A stretch of DNA of 64,000 bases from NCBI GenBank assembly GCA_021775855.1, contig JAJFGZ010000040.1, positions 89,985-153,984 of the forward strand, written 5' to 3'. The notes beneath the pieces are model-generated. The model was not told where the DNA came from and ran no database searches. It was given only the letters and a program-made list of their open reading frames with translations. Both the position numbers and the translations under genes were made by a program. Positions 15,941-26,423 of this stretch are shown piece after piece. The DNA is from Hyphomicrobiales bacterium. GTDB lineage: Bacteria; Pseudomonadota; Alphaproteobacteria; Rhizobiales; NORP267. Numbering within the stretch: the first letter of the stretch is position 1; every line of letters starts with the position of its first letter.

Positions 15941-16549
15941 CTAAAACAGTCCAGCGATCAGGGACGCCGCGATTGTCCACATAACCAGGCCGATTGCGAT
16001 GTCCAGCACGCGCCACGCGTTGGGATTTCGAAATATTGGGGCCAACAACGTGGCGCCGTATCCAAGGCCGTAAAACCAGACGAACGAGGCGAAAGCCGCG
16101 CCAGCGCCGAACGCGGCGCGCGCGCTACCATCGTACCGCGCCGAGATACCGCCGAGCATCAGCACCGTATCCAGATAGACGTGCGGGTTCAGCCAGGTGA
16201 GCATCAATACCGTGGTCACGGCAACCGCCAGGGATTGGGCGCCGCCCGATCTCGATTCCAGCCGATTGGGTTTCCGCGCCCGGTTGAGAGCAAGCGCGCC
16301 GTAAACGATCAGAAAAAGGGCCCCAAAGATCGTGGCTACGATGATCAATACCGGCCAAGAGCGGACAATGGTGCCGAAGCCCGCGACGCCCGCCGCGATC
16401 AATAGTGCGTCCGACAAAAAGCAGATCGTTGTAACCGCAAATACGTGCCGGCGCGCAATCCCCTGCCCCAACACATAGGCGTTCTGGGCCCCGATCGCGA
16501 TGATTAACCCGGCACCAAGCAAGAACCCTTCAAGCGCTGCTGCTCCCAT
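15941..16549 (-). CDS. LysE/ArgO-type amino acid exporter
   Basis: The 202-residue inner membrane protein has about six hydrophobic segments. The ArgO/LysE subfamily motifs are IAIGAQNAYVLGQGI at the start of helix 1 and TWLNPHVYLDTVLMLGG in the middle. It should export basic amino acids such as arginine or lysine. It stands alone on its strand, between the aminotransferase and DUF1989 genes. No LysR-type regulator (argP/lysG) lies beside it. Confidence 0.9.
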   Translation of the reverse strand: MGAAALEGFLLGAGLIIAIGAQNAYVLGQGIARRHVFAVTTICFLSDALLIAAGVAGFGTIVRSWPVLIIVATIFGALFLIVYGALALNRARKPNRLESRSGGAQSLAVAVTTVLMLTWLNPHVYLDTVLMLGGISARYDGSARAAFGAGAAFASFVWFYGLGYGATLLAPIFRNPNAWRVLDIAIGLVMWTIAASLIAGLF

Positions 16550-16648
16550 CTAACGAATTTCAGGCGCGTAAAAAATAGATTTCACCGGAGATTCCTGTGG
16601 TAGCGTTTGACGACAATTTATACGGATACTTACGATGGGGACAAGAGC

Positions 16649-17248
16649 ATGGGTGAATTGATCACAATACCGGCACGGGGCGGCAAGGCGGCTTACCTCA
16701 ACAACGGGCAGGCGATCAAAATTATCAACACCCACGGCGAGCAGGTGGTTGATACCTGGGCGTTTCGCACTGCCCATATGATCGAGTTCATGTCGATGGA
16801 ACATACCCGGCCGACGATCCAGCGGATGATCCCCAGGGTTGGCGATCATCTTTATACCAACAAACGGCGCCCCATCCTGCATTTCGAGGAAGATACCACA
16901 CCCGGCCATCACGATACGCTGATGGCAGCCTGCGATAATGAACGCTACGGCCTGCTTGGCTGTACCGACTATCACGATAACTGCACCGACAATCTATCCG
17001 CAGGCCTGCGCGAACTGGGACTGCGCGAACCGGAAACCCCCAGCCCGTTCAATCTCTTCATGAATATCCCCTGGACCGAAGAAGGAGCGCTCTCGTTTGA
17101 AGCGCCGACCACAAAGCCAGGTGATTATGTGGTGCTGCGCGCCCAAATGGATTGCGTCATCGCCATGTCCGCCTGCCCTCAGGATATCCTGCCCATCAAC
17201 GGCGTAGGGGTGTCTCCCACGGACGCGCATTTCGAGATTTTGGAGTAA
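16649..17248 (+). CDS. DUF1989 / urea carboxylase-associated family protein
   Basis: The 199-residue protein belongs to the DUF1989 family. Landmarks are IPARGGKAAYLNNGQAIKI, GEQVVDTWAF, EHTRPTIQRMIPRVGDHLYTN, the cysteine/histidine segment LLGCTDYHDNCTDN, PSPFNLFMNIPW and the ending GDYVVLRAQMDCVIAMSACPQD. Some family members act as paired carboxyguanidine deiminases beside urea/guanidine carboxylases, but no carboxylase or second copy is here. A different C-N hydrolase role is likely. The ATG at 16649 follows GGGGACAAGAG and is preferred to a TTG at 16607. Confidence 0.85.
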   Translation: MGELITIPARGGKAAYLNNGQAIKIINTHGEQVVDTWAFRTAHMIEFMSMEHTRPTIQRMIPRVGDHLYTNKRRPILHFEEDTTPGHHDTLMAACDNERYGLLGCTDYHDNCTDNLSAGLRELGLREPETPSPFNLFMNIPWTEEGALSFEAPTTKPGDYVVLRAQMDCVIAMSACPQDILPINGVGVSPTDAHFEILE

Positions 17249-17257
17249 ACTGGGGTC

Positions 17258-18013
17258 TTAAACGTGCTGACCACCGTTGATATGGAGGTTGGTGCCGGTG
17301 ACGTAACTGGAAGCGTCAGTGCACAGAAAATAGATCGCGCGGGCGACTTCTTCCGATGACCCCAAGCGACGCAGTGGGATTTTTTCGACCAGCTTTTCGG
17401 AGCCGGGGGACAGGATCGAGGTTTCGATTTCGCCGGGTGAGATTGAATTCACGCGGATGCCGAGCGGGCCGAAATCCGATGCCATTTCGCGGGTCAGACC
17501 TGCAAGCGCCGCCTTTGACGTTGCATACGCCGCGCCCGCAAAGGGGTGGACCCGGCTGCCGGCGATCGATGTGACATTGACGACCGATCCCTTGGCGGCC
17601 GCCAGTTCGTCGACCAGACCGCGCGCCAGCATGATGGGGCCGAAAAAATTGACCTGGAACACGGTTTGCCAGTCCGCCATGTTCATGTCGATTGCGCCAA
17701 GGCGCTCGCCGTCCGGCCCTTTCGGCGAAATCGCGGCGTTGTTGACAAGCGCGTTCAACCGCCCGCCTTCGGCGTCGAGACGCTCTTTCATTTCCAGAAT
17801 TGCCGTGCGGGTATTCTCAATATCGGCGAGATCCACCTGGATATGGTCCTCTGGCCCTGCTTCCCATGGGCAATCCTCCGGAAAGGCGTGGCGCGAACAG
17901 GTGATGACCCGCCACCCGGCGCTTGAAAAACGTTTGACCGTGGCGTGCCCGATCCCCCGGCTAGCGCCTGTGAGAATCAATGTGCGACGTGGTTCGTTTG
18001 TATCCGTCATCAT
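17258..18013 (-). CDS. Short-chain dehydrogenase/reductase (SDR)
   Basis: The 251-residue classical SDR has the cofactor motif LTGASRGIGHAT near the N-terminus, NNAAIS, catalytic serine in VVNVTSIAGS, and the YATSK active site (Tyr-x3-Lys). The C-terminal SPGEIETSIL and YVTGTNLHINGGQ segments are usual. The substrate is unknown; 3-oxoacyl-ACP reductase-like and sugar or polyol dehydrogenases share this pattern. It ends 9 nt from the convergent DUF1989 gene and follows pdxH by 64 nt on the same strand. Confidence 0.9.
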   Translation of the reverse strand: MMTDTNEPRRTLILTGASRGIGHATVKRFSSAGWRVITCSRHAFPEDCPWEAGPEDHIQVDLADIENTRTAILEMKERLDAEGGRLNALVNNAAISPKGPDGERLGAIDMNMADWQTVFQVNFFGPIMLARGLVDELAAAKGSVVNVTSIAGSRVHPFAGAAYATSKAALAGLTREMASDFGPLGIRVNSISPGEIETSILSPGSEKLVEKIPLRRLGSSEEVARAIYFLCTDASSYVTGTNLHINGGQHV

Positions 18014-18077
18014 TCTTCAATTTCTGTTTCGCGTGGCCCTTCGGGTCTGACGACATTCTAACACGCTCAAATATGAG

Positions 18078-18716
18078 TTATGGGTAAAGAATTGCGCGCT
18101 GCCAGTCGTCGCCTTCCGCTTCCCTTCGGAACACCAACCGGTCGTGGAGACGGAACGGGCGATCGTGCCAGAATTCGATCTCGACCGGGACAAGCCTGAA
18201 CCCGGACCAATGGTCCGGCCGGGGAACCTTGCCAAGGCCGAATTTGGTGCCAAATTTGGCAACTGCTTTCTCCAGGGCAAACCGGCTTTCCAACTCACGG
18301 GATTGCTGCGAAGCCCACGCTCCGATCCGGCTCCCGCGCGGGCGGCTCTCAAAATAGGCGTTGGCTTCATCCGCGCTGACCCGGGATACCGGGCCGCGTA
18401 GCCGGATCTGCCGGCGCAATGATTTCCAGTGGAACATCAACGCCGCCTTGCCGTTGCCGAGCAGCTCGCGCCCCTTGGCGCTTTCAAAATTCGTGTAGAA
18501 TACGAAGCCGGCCTCGTCGATGCCCTTGAGAAGCACCATCCGCACATTTGGTAACCCGTCGCCATCCACACTGGCGAGCGCCATCGCATTGGGGTCATTC
18601 GGTTCGGACTGTTCCGCATCGCCCATCCACGAAGAAAAAAGCGAAAGCGGGTCTGTCGCCGTGAGAAAGTCGTCCGCCGGCGCGCCTTTATAAAAACCGG
18701 TGTTGCTCTTGGTCAT
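18078..18716 (-). CDS. pdxH: Pyridoxamine 5'-phosphate oxidase
   Basis: The 212-residue FMN enzyme makes pyridoxal 5'-phosphate in the last step of B6 synthesis and salvage. Typical segments are [59 protein letters not shown] and the C-terminal [26 protein letters not shown] with the substrate-binding Arg-x-His. It lies back-to-back with fabI across 192 bp, an order common in Alphaproteobacteria. No strong promoter motif is obvious in the gap. Confidence 0.95.
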   Translation of the reverse strand: MTKSNTGFYKGAPADDFLTATDPLSLFSSWMGDAEQSEPNDPNAMALASVDGDGLPNVRMVLLKGIDEAGFVFYTNFESAKGRELLGNGKAALMFHWKSLRRQIRLRGPVSRVSADEANAYFESRPRGSRIGAWASQQSRELESRFALEKAVAKFGTKFGLGKVPRPDHWSGFRLVPVEIEFWHDRPFRLHDRLVFRREAEGDDWQRAILYP

Positions 18717-18908
18717 GCGCCAAATGCTACCTTATGCAGTTCTGTCTACAGTTTTCTGATAACTGGGTTTTCCGTATCCAGTGATATAGGACAAATAGCG
18801 CCATAACCCCAATCCTAATGATGCCGATTGGATGGATAGTGGTAGACGCGCCAATTCAACGGACTATCATGTGGGAAACATTGGAATAATTTTCTTTCAG
18901 GGGGCCTT

Positions 18909-19727
18909 ATGACTGCATGCGGAATTTTGGAGGGTAAGCGCGGCCTGATCATGGGGGTCGCGAACCGGCGCTCGATCGCGTGGGGCATTGCAGAAGCCTG
19001 CCACAAGGCGGGGGCCGAGCTTGCCTTCACGTACCAGGGCGAGGCGCTGTTGAAACGGGTCAAGCCGCTCGCCGAGGAGGCCGGCAGCGACATGGTGCTG
19101 CCCTGCGACGTGACAGACGAAGCAAGCCTTGAAGCCACCTTTGCTGAGATCGAGAAGAGCTGGGGCAAACTCGATTTTCTGGTTCACGCCATCGCTTTTT
19201 CCGACAAGGACGAATTGACCGGGCGCTACGTGGACACGACAAAAGAGAATTTCCAGAAAACCATGCTGATCTCCTGCTATTCGCTAACCGCGATTGCGCA
19301 GAAAGCCGAACCGCTGATGAAGGAGGGAGGATCGATCCTGACCCTTACCTATTTTGGCGCCGAACGGGTCATGCCCCATTACAACGTGATGGGTGTCGCC
19401 AAGGCAGGGCTGGAGGCGAGCGTGCGGTACCTCGCGGAAGATCTGGGCAAGCAGGGAATCCGCGTAAATGCCATTTCCGCCGGGCCGATTAAAACCCTGG
19501 CCTCGTCAGGCATTGGCGATTTCCGCTACATCCTGAAATGGAACGAATATAACGCGCCGCTGCGGCGCACCGTTACCATCGAAGAGGTCGGCCAGTCGGG
19601 CCTGTACCTCCTGTCGGATATGGGCAAAGCCGTAACCGGGGAAGTCCATCACGTGGATTCGGGCTATCATGTTGTCGGCATGAAGGCAGTGGATGCACCA
19701 GATATAAGTACAGTGGGGAAAGAGTAA
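18909..19727 (+). CDS. fabI: Enoyl-[acyl-carrier-protein] reductase (NADH)
   Basis: The 272-residue protein is the FabI type of enoyl-ACP reductase, completing each round of fatty acid elongation. The N-terminus LEGKRGLIMGVANRRSIAWGIA is the divergent NADH-binding motif of FabI. The active site is in LTYFGAERVMPHYNVMGVAKAGLE, holding the two tyrosines and the lysine. The C-terminal part has GIRVNAISAGPIKTLASSGI. GGGGCC lies just before the ATG. The stop overlaps the next ATG as TAATG, so the two genes are co-translated. Confidence 0.96.
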   Translation: MTACGILEGKRGLIMGVANRRSIAWGIAEACHKAGAELAFTYQGEALLKRVKPLAEEAGSDMVLPCDVTDEASLEATFAEIEKSWGKLDFLVHAIAFSDKDELTGRYVDTTKENFQKTMLISCYSLTAIAQKAEPLMKEGGSILTLTYFGAERVMPHYNVMGVAKAGLEASVRYLAEDLGKQGIRVNAISAGPIKTLASSGIGDFRYILKWNEYNAPLRRTVTIEEVGQSGLYLLSDMGKAVTGEVHHVDSGYHVVGMKAVDAPDISTVGKE

Positions 19728-20728
19728 TGCCGAAAAATCGTGTCGCACGCCTGAAGAGCCGTCCCGTCGGACTTGTTACCCGTGACAATTTTGATATCGA
19801 GTCCGATGAATTGCCGGGACTTGAGGAAGGGCAAATTCTCGTCAAAATACAATTTGTCTCTCTCGATCCGGCCATGCGTGGATGGCTGGCCGAGGGCAAG
19901 TCCTATGTAGAGCCGGTCGCCGTCGGTGATGTGATGCGGTCCTATTCTGCGGGAATTGTGGAAGAATCGCGCCACCCGGATTTCGCGCCAGGGGATGCAG
20001 TCGCGGGGATGTTCGGGGTGCAGGAATATGCAATTATCGATTCCCGCGCTGCGCTGCGGGTCGATACCAGCTTGGCGCCGTTAGAACGCTGGATCGGCGG
20101 GCTCGGGATGCCGGGCGTAACCGCATATTTCGGCCTGCTGGATATAGGCAACCCGAAAGAGGGGGAAACCCTAGTCGTGTCGGCGGCCTCTGGAGCGGTT
20201 GGCTCGATCGTTGGACAAATCGGCAAACTAAAGGGTTTACGGGTCGTCGGGATCGCGGGCGGGCCGGAGAAATGCAAATACATTGTCGACGAACTGGGAT
20301 TTGACGCAGCGGTCGATTACAAGGCCGGGAATCTGCGCGCGGCACTCAAGGAGCATTGCCCGGACGGCGTCGATATTTATTTCGAGAATGTCGGCGGCGA
20401 AATAACCGATACGGTCATGAACCTCATGAATATCGGTGGCCGGGTCCCGGTATGCGGCATGATTTCAGTCTACAACGCGACGGAAATACCCCCCGGTCTG
20501 AAGAGCATCCGATCCGTTCTCGTCAACCGCCTCCGGGTCCAGGGCTTCATTGTCTTTGACTTTGCAAAAAGATACCCCGAAGCCGTCAAGGCCCTAGGCG
20601 AGTGGCACGCGAGCGGTCTCCTGAAAATGCGTGAAGACGTGCGCGATGGTGGGGTCGATGCCTTCCCGGACGTCCTGAACATGCTCTATTCCGGCGAAAA
20701 TAACGGCAAATTGGTTTTACGCGTTTAA
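19727..20728 (+). CDS. NADP-dependent medium-chain oxidoreductase (prostaglandin reductase / CurA-like family)
   Basis: The 333-residue enzyme is a zinc-free medium-chain reductase. Signatures include the N-terminal LPGLEEGQILVKIQFVSLDPAMRGWL, the dinucleotide motif VVSAASGAVGSIVGQIGKLKGLRVVG, and DIYFENVGGEITDTVMNLM. Relatives reduce activated C=C bonds of enones and alkenals with NADPH. Overlap with the fabI stop suggests one transcript. The 258 bp beyond its stop contain the aroC leader inverted repeat. Confidence 0.9.
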   Translation: MPKNRVARLKSRPVGLVTRDNFDIESDELPGLEEGQILVKIQFVSLDPAMRGWLAEGKSYVEPVAVGDVMRSYSAGIVEESRHPDFAPGDAVAGMFGVQEYAIIDSRAALRVDTSLAPLERWIGGLGMPGVTAYFGLLDIGNPKEGETLVVSAASGAVGSIVGQIGKLKGLRVVGIAGGPEKCKYIVDELGFDAAVDYKAGNLRAALKEHCPDGVDIYFENVGGEITDTVMNLMNIGGRVPVCGMISVYNATEIPPGLKSIRSVLVNRLRVQGFIVFDFAKRYPEAVKALGEWHASGLLKMREDVRDGGVDAFPDVLNMLYSGENNGKLVLRV

Positions 20729-20814
20729 GTTGCAATAGATACTTTTATTCAACTTTTAATATATTGGTAACTGATTCCCGTTATTCAATAACTGTCTGCA
20801 AAAACACAGACTTT

Positions 20815-20864
20815 GGGCTTCGCTGTCGCCCCGGAAAAGGCACCATATCCTGACGGCGAAGCCC
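20815..20864 (+). promoter_or_regulatory. Inverted repeat / hairpin in the aroC leader
   Basis: The arms 20815-20827 and 20852-20864 form a 13-bp stem with one G-T wobble. The 24-nt loop contains a short inner GCC/GGC pairing. No T-tract follows, so it is not a typical intrinsic terminator. It lies 123 nt before the aroC start and 86 nt after the upstream stop. The rest of the 258-bp gap shows a weak 5-bp hairpin (GTCTG/CAGAC) at about 20793-20812 and nothing else I can name. Confidence 0.4.
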
Positions 20865-20986
20865 TACCCTTATCCCTGCACATCCACGATAATTGCGGCC
20901 TGCTGTTGACCAAATTGACGGGATCGGTTTGACCCCCGCCGGGCGAGCGCCTACAAGCAGGAAAATCATCGATCCTGGCGAGACCC

Positions 20987-22072
20987 ATGTCGCACAATTC
21001 GTTCGGCCACCTTTTCCGCATGACCACCTGGGGCGAAAGCCACGGCCCGGCGATCGGCTGCGTGGTGGACGGCTGTCCACCCGGGATCGCGCTGACGGAA
21101 GCCGATATCCAGGCGCATCTGGACAAGCGCCGGCCCGGGCAGTCCCGGTTCACGACTCAGCGCCGCGAACCGGATCAAGTCCGCATCCTGTCCGGCGTCT
21201 TCGCTCACCCCGACAGCGGCGAACAGGTGACCACCGGCACGCCGATATCGCTGATGATCGAGAATGTCGACGCGCGCTCTAAAGATTACACCAACATCGC
21301 CAGCGCCTACCGGCCTGGCCACGCGGATTTTACCTACGAAGCCAAATACGGCTTGCGCGATTATCGTGGCGGCGGCCGGTCATCTGCGCGCGAAACAGCC
21401 TGCCGCGTCGCCGCAGGCGCGGTGGCCCGGAAGGTTCTGGACGGTGTGACGATCCGCGCGGCGCTGGTTCAGGTCGGCCAGCATGGAATCGACCGGGACA
21501 AATGGGATTGGGACCAGGTGGGTGAAAACCCGTTTTTCTCGCCCGATCCGGAGATCGTGGAATCCTGGTCCCGCTATCTTGATGACCTGCGTAAGGCGGG
21601 ATCATCCTGCGGTGCCATCGTTGAAGTTGTCGCCGAAGGTGTACCAGCCGGATGGGGCGCGCCGGTCTACGGCAAACTCGACCAGGATCTGGCGTCCGCG
21701 ATGATGAGCATCAACGCGGTCAAAGGCGTTGAAATCGGTGCCGGTTTTGACGCGGCGGCGTTTACGGGCGAAGAAAATGCTGACGAAATTCGAATGATCA
21801 AAGGTAAGCCGGAGTTTCTCTCCAATCATGCGGGTGGTGTTCTTGGGGGCATTTCGTCCGGACAGGATCTGGTGGTGCGCTTTGCGGTCAAGCCCACGTC
21901 CAGCATATTGACCCCGCGCCGCACGATCGACCGGGACGGGAACGAGACTGACATTTCCACCAAAGGGCGCCACGACCCCTGCGTCGGCATCCGCGCGGTG
22001 CCCATCGGCGAAGCCATGATGGCGCTGGTTCTGGCCGACCATAAGCTGCGCCATCGTGGGCAAAACGGCTAG
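20987..22072 (+). CDS. aroC: Chorismate synthase
   Basis: The 361-residue enzyme makes chorismate, the last common aromatic precursor, using reduced FMN. All family signatures are present: [81 protein letters not shown], and near the end [20 protein letters not shown]. The stop is 2 nt from the stop of the convergent methyltransferase gene. Confidence 0.97.
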   Translation: MSHNSFGHLFRMTTWGESHGPAIGCVVDGCPPGIALTEADIQAHLDKRRPGQSRFTTQRREPDQVRILSGVFAHPDSGEQVTTGTPISLMIENVDARSKDYTNIASAYRPGHADFTYEAKYGLRDYRGGGRSSARETACRVAAGAVARKVLDGVTIRAALVQVGQHGIDRDKWDWDQVGENPFFSPDPEIVESWSRYLDDLRKAGSSCGAIVEVVAEGVPAGWGAPVYGKLDQDLASAMMSINAVKGVEIGAGFDAAAFTGEENADEIRMIKGKPEFLSNHAGGVLGGISSGQDLVVRFAVKPTSSILTPRRTIDRDGNETDISTKGRHDPCVGIRAVPIGEAMMALVLADHKLRHRGQNG

Positions 22073-22073
22073 T

Positions 22074-23150
22074 CTAAATTTTCTCGAAAACGCTGCGTTT
22101 TGAGATAAAAATCGGCGTTGATTCCCGCAACTCCAACCCTGCATGGCTGAACAAATCCGCCAGATCTTCCTTGATATACGAACCATGATACGGCTCGTGG
22201 AAAAATCGCGGGAATCCCCTGAGCAGATCGTCGAATTCCGAGATATCGCCCAGTTGCAGTGAATCCATGTGGACATAAATGCCCCCGGGCTTCAGGACGC
22301 GGGCTATTTCACGCGCCACGGCGCGGCGGATTTTGGGTGGTAATTCGTGGAATAGAAATGTCGATGTTACGCAGTCAAGGCTGCTTTCAGCGAACGGCAA
22401 GGCTTCACCCTTGGCAAGCAGGAACCTGACATTGGAGCGGTGCCCCACTTGCCTGCGGGCTTCGTGCAGATATTCTTCCGACAGGTCCAGTCCCTGCATA
22501 TCGAGGCGGGGAAACGCCGCGCAGGCAGCATCGATCAGGCGTCCCGTGCCGCAGGCGACATCCAGCAAGCGCAGCTTTCTCTGATCCTTGCCGGTAATAA
22601 ATTTCGCCAGCGGCACCAGCGATTGCCGGCGCATTAGATTGGCCGAGCCACCAAACAGCGATTCCACCTGGATATCGTATATCCGGGCCGATTCGTCGCT
22701 CATCCAGCCGTCGGTCTGATAGTGGAAATTCTGCAGATAATAGCGCGGGCGCTTTTCCCGGTTTTCGTCGTTTAAAACCTCGTCGTGGATTTCTTGCTGC
22801 CGCCGGCGATTGCTTGCCGGAAGGTCGGCGTAAAAATTCCGGATGCGGCCCACCTGCGCGAGCAGGGATCCGTCATTGTCGCGGGGCATCGGGTAATAGC
22901 CCATGGCAACGTTGTGAAGATCCTCGCGAAAAAGTGCGCGCAAATTGCGGGATACGAGGCCTGCAGGCGGCGGTTTGAGTTCGGCCCGGTTTTGTTTCCG
23001 CTCCTTGCCGACCGCGCGTCGCAACGACGTTGAGGTTTGGGAATAGAGCGCCATGCGCGCCAATTGACGCAAACCATATTCAGCCACCGCGACACGTGGC
23101 AGGCGTCTGCGCTTTTGCTCGCTATCCCGGTCGGTATATGTCGCCGTCAT
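22074..23150 (-). CDS. Class I SAM-dependent methyltransferase (UbiE/type 11 domain with N-terminal extension)
   Basis: From the ATG at 23150 the protein has 358 residues. The N-terminal ~180 residues are unusual, basic and helical (RLPRVAVAEYGLRQLARMALY, YYPMPRDNDGS, YYLQNFHYQTDGWMSDESARIYD). A methyltransferase domain follows, with motif I LRLLDVACGTGRLIDAACAA, SLDCVTSTFLFHELPP, and EIARVLKPGGIYVHMDS. The family is common in Alphaproteobacteria but I know no proven substrate. It follows dxs by 22 nt, so it is probably co-transcribed with it. A longer frame to 23237 overlaps dxs and is rejected. Confidence 0.87.
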   Translation of the reverse strand: MTATYTDRDSEQKRRRLPRVAVAEYGLRQLARMALYSQTSTSLRRAVGKERKQNRAELKPPPAGLVSRNLRALFREDLHNVAMGYYPMPRDNDGSLLAQVGRIRNFYADLPASNRRRQQEIHDEVLNDENREKRPRYYLQNFHYQTDGWMSDESARIYDIQVESLFGGSANLMRRQSLVPLAKFITGKDQRKLRLLDVACGTGRLIDAACAAFPRLDMQGLDLSEEYLHEARRQVGHRSNVRFLLAKGEALPFAESSLDCVTSTFLFHELPPKIRRAVAREIARVLKPGGIYVHMDSLQLGDISEFDDLLRGFPRFFHEPYHGSYIKEDLADLFSHAGLELRESTPIFISKRSVFEKI

Positions 23151-23172
23151 TTCTGAAGTCCGATGGTCTGGA

Positions 23173-25095
23173 TCAAGCGCGTCGCGAGGTTTCCTCGGCA
23201 AGATTGCGGCCAAGCAGGCCGGATACTTTTTCAACAATGGCGTCGCTATCTAGGCCGGCCTGGATATACATATTGGCTGGCGAATCCTGATCGATAAAAC
23301 GGTCCGGAAGCGTCATGGCGCGGAATTTGAGATTGCCATCCAGCAACCCGTCCTCCGCCATAAACTGCATGACATGGGCGTGAAATCCACCGATCGAGCC
23401 CTCTTCGATCGTGATCAGGATATCGTGGTTTGACGCCAGATCGCGGATCAACTCGTGGTCGAGAGGTTTTGCAAACCGTGCATCAGCTACCGTTGTCGAG
23501 AGGCCAAGGGAAGCCAGTTCCTCCGCCGCATCGCGACACTCGCCAAGGCGGGTGCCGAGCGATAGAAGCGCGATAGCTGTGCCGCGCTGGATGATCCGGC
23601 CCTTGCCAATCTCCAACGGGATACCCTCTTCCGGCATCTCGGTACCAACACCCTCACCGCGCGGATAGCGCACGGCGGACGGACCGTCGTCTATTTGGGC
23701 AGCAGTTGCGATCATGTGGACCAGCTCGGATTCGTCCGCTGCCGCCATGACCGTGAAATTCGGCAGGGTCGCCAGATAGGTAATATCGAATGCGCCGGCA
23801 TGGGTCGGGCCGTCGGCACCGACCAGCCCTGCCCGGTCGATTGCAAACCTGACCGGCAGGTTCTGGATCGCGACGTCGTGCACGACCTGATCGTACGCAC
23901 GCTGCAGGAACGTCGAATAGATGACCGCGAACGGTTTCATGCCTTCGGCCGCAAGACCGGCGGCGAATGTCACCCCGTGCTGCTCCGCGATGCCAACGTC
24001 GAAACACCGGTCAGGAAATACATTTGCAAAACGATCAAGCCCCGTGCCTCCCGGCATAGCTGCTGTGATCGCAACGATGCGCTCATCCTTGCGCGCTTCT
24101 TTGATCAAGCTGTCGGAAAATACCCTTGTATAGCTCAGCGCGTTGGCTTGCGACTTCACCTGGTTGCCGGTGACCACGTCGAATTTAGATACGCCGTGAT
24201 ATTTGTCAGCAGAATTCTCGGCGGGCCCATAGCCCTTGCCTTTTTTGGTTACCACATGGACCAATACCGGGCCTTGTTTGGCGTCGCGTACGTTGCGCAA
24301 GACCGGCAACAGGTGGTCCATATTGTGGCCATCGATTGGCCCGACATAATAAAACCCAAGCTCTTCAAACAGCGTACCGCCGGTCCAGTATCCGCGCGCG
24401 AATTCTTCCGCCTTTGATGCCTTGTCGTGTAAAAAGCGCGGTAGGCGACGGGCGATCTGGCGGCCGACTTCGCGGACACTCAAATAGGTCTGCGACGAAA
24501 CAAGCCGCGCCAGATAAGCGCTCATGGCGCCGACCGGCGGGGCAATCGACATGTCGTTATCATTCAGAATCACGATCAGGTCGGATTCGAGCGCGCCCGC
24601 ATTATTCATAGCTTCATACGCCATGCCCGCCGACATGGCGCCGTCGCCAATCACACAGATTACCTGGTTGTCGCGCGCATTCAGATCCCGCGCCACCGCC
24701 ATGCCGAGCCCGGCGGAAATCGACGTCGAGGCATGCGCCGCGCCGAACGGGTCGTAGTCGGATTCATCGCGCTTGGTGAAGCCAGACAGGCCGCCGCCCT
24801 TGCGCAAGGTGCGGATACGATCACGCCGCTCTGTCAGGATTTTGTGCGGATAGCATTGATGCCCGACATCCCAGATCAACCGGTCGCGGGGGGTATCGAA
24901 CACCTTGTGGATCGCGACCGTCAACTCGACCACACCCAGACCCGCGCCCAAATGGCCGCCCGTCACGGAGACGGCGTCGATCATTTCGCGGCGCACTTCG
25001 TTGGCGAGATCGCTGAGCTTGTCGTCGGCTATATCGTGCAGATCCGCAGGCGCAACGATCGTGTCCAATAGCGGCGTGTCGGAGGTCTTTGACAC
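23173..25095 (-). CDS. dxs: 1-deoxy-D-xylulose-5-phosphate synthase
   Basis: The 640-residue thiamine-diphosphate enzyme starts the MEP isoprenoid pathway from pyruvate and glyceraldehyde 3-phosphate. Motifs include [52 protein letters not shown] with the ThDP-binding NDND region, and transketolase-type [17 protein letters not shown]. The start is GTG at 25095 behind GGGAG; a TTG at 25116 has no ribosome site. The gene follows xseB by 116 bp. The usual ispA between xseB and dxs is missing. Confidence 0.96.
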   Translation of the reverse strand: MSKTSDTPLLDTIVAPADLHDIADDKLSDLANEVRREMIDAVSVTGGHLGAGLGVVELTVAIHKVFDTPRDRLIWDVGHQCYPHKILTERRDRIRTLRKGGGLSGFTKRDESDYDPFGAAHASTSISAGLGMAVARDLNARDNQVICVIGDGAMSAGMAYEAMNNAGALESDLIVILNDNDMSIAPPVGAMSAYLARLVSSQTYLSVREVGRQIARRLPRFLHDKASKAEEFARGYWTGGTLFEELGFYYVGPIDGHNMDHLLPVLRNVRDAKQGPVLVHVVTKKGKGYGPAENSADKYHGVSKFDVVTGNQVKSQANALSYTRVFSDSLIKEARKDERIVAITAAMPGGTGLDRFANVFPDRCFDVGIAEQHGVTFAAGLAAEGMKPFAVIYSTFLQRAYDQVVHDVAIQNLPVRFAIDRAGLVGADGPTHAGAFDITYLATLPNFTVMAAADESELVHMIATAAQIDDGPSAVRYPRGEGVGTEMPEEGIPLEIGKGRIIQRGTAIALLSLGTRLGECRDAAEELASLGLSTTVADARFAKPLDHELIRDLASNHDILITIEEGSIGGFHAHVMQFMAEDGLLDGNLKFRAMTLPDRFIDQDSPANMYIQAGLDSDAIVEKVSGLLGRNLAEETSRRA

Positions 25096-25211
25096 TAAAA
25101 TTCTCCCGCGGAGCAAGTCATTTAAAATCTTGCGCCTATTCTATAGCCATTTGCCGCAACAAGTCACCACACCGTGCCATAAGCGCGGGGCAACAACATG
25201 ACATCAAACAA

Positions 25212-25463
25212 TTAATCCACATCAAGCGGGGTTGTTCCGGTGGCCTGCTCGCCCGTTGCAGATATCTTTTCCACGCGGGATTCAGCTTGTTTCAGCAGGG
25301 CGTCACAGCGCGCCCGCAAAGCTTCTCCGCGCTCGTAAATCTGGATCGATTGTTCAAGGGCCACATCACCACTTTCGAGGCGGGTTACAATACCTTCGAG
25401 TTCGATCATTGCTTCTTCGAAGGACAGCGTCCCGGCGTCGGCCAATTTTTCTTTTTCAGTCAT
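25212..25463 (-). CDS. xseB: Exodeoxyribonuclease VII small subunit
   Basis: The 83-residue XseB homologue has the family core [34 protein letters not shown], a coiled two-helix protein that partners XseA in the single-strand exonuclease VII. XseA is not in the window. The gene sits between the HDAC-family gene (26 nt) and dxs, the common alphaproteobacterial order. Confidence 0.94.
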   Translation of the reverse strand: MTEKEKLADAGTLSFEEAMIELEGIVTRLESGDVALEQSIQIYERGEALRARCDALLKQAESRVEKISATGEQATGTTPLDVD

Positions 25464-25489
25464 CGTCTCTTCCCGAATTAATGTCTGCC

Positions 25490-26416
<927 letters not shown>

Positions 26417-26423
26417 AATTCTT

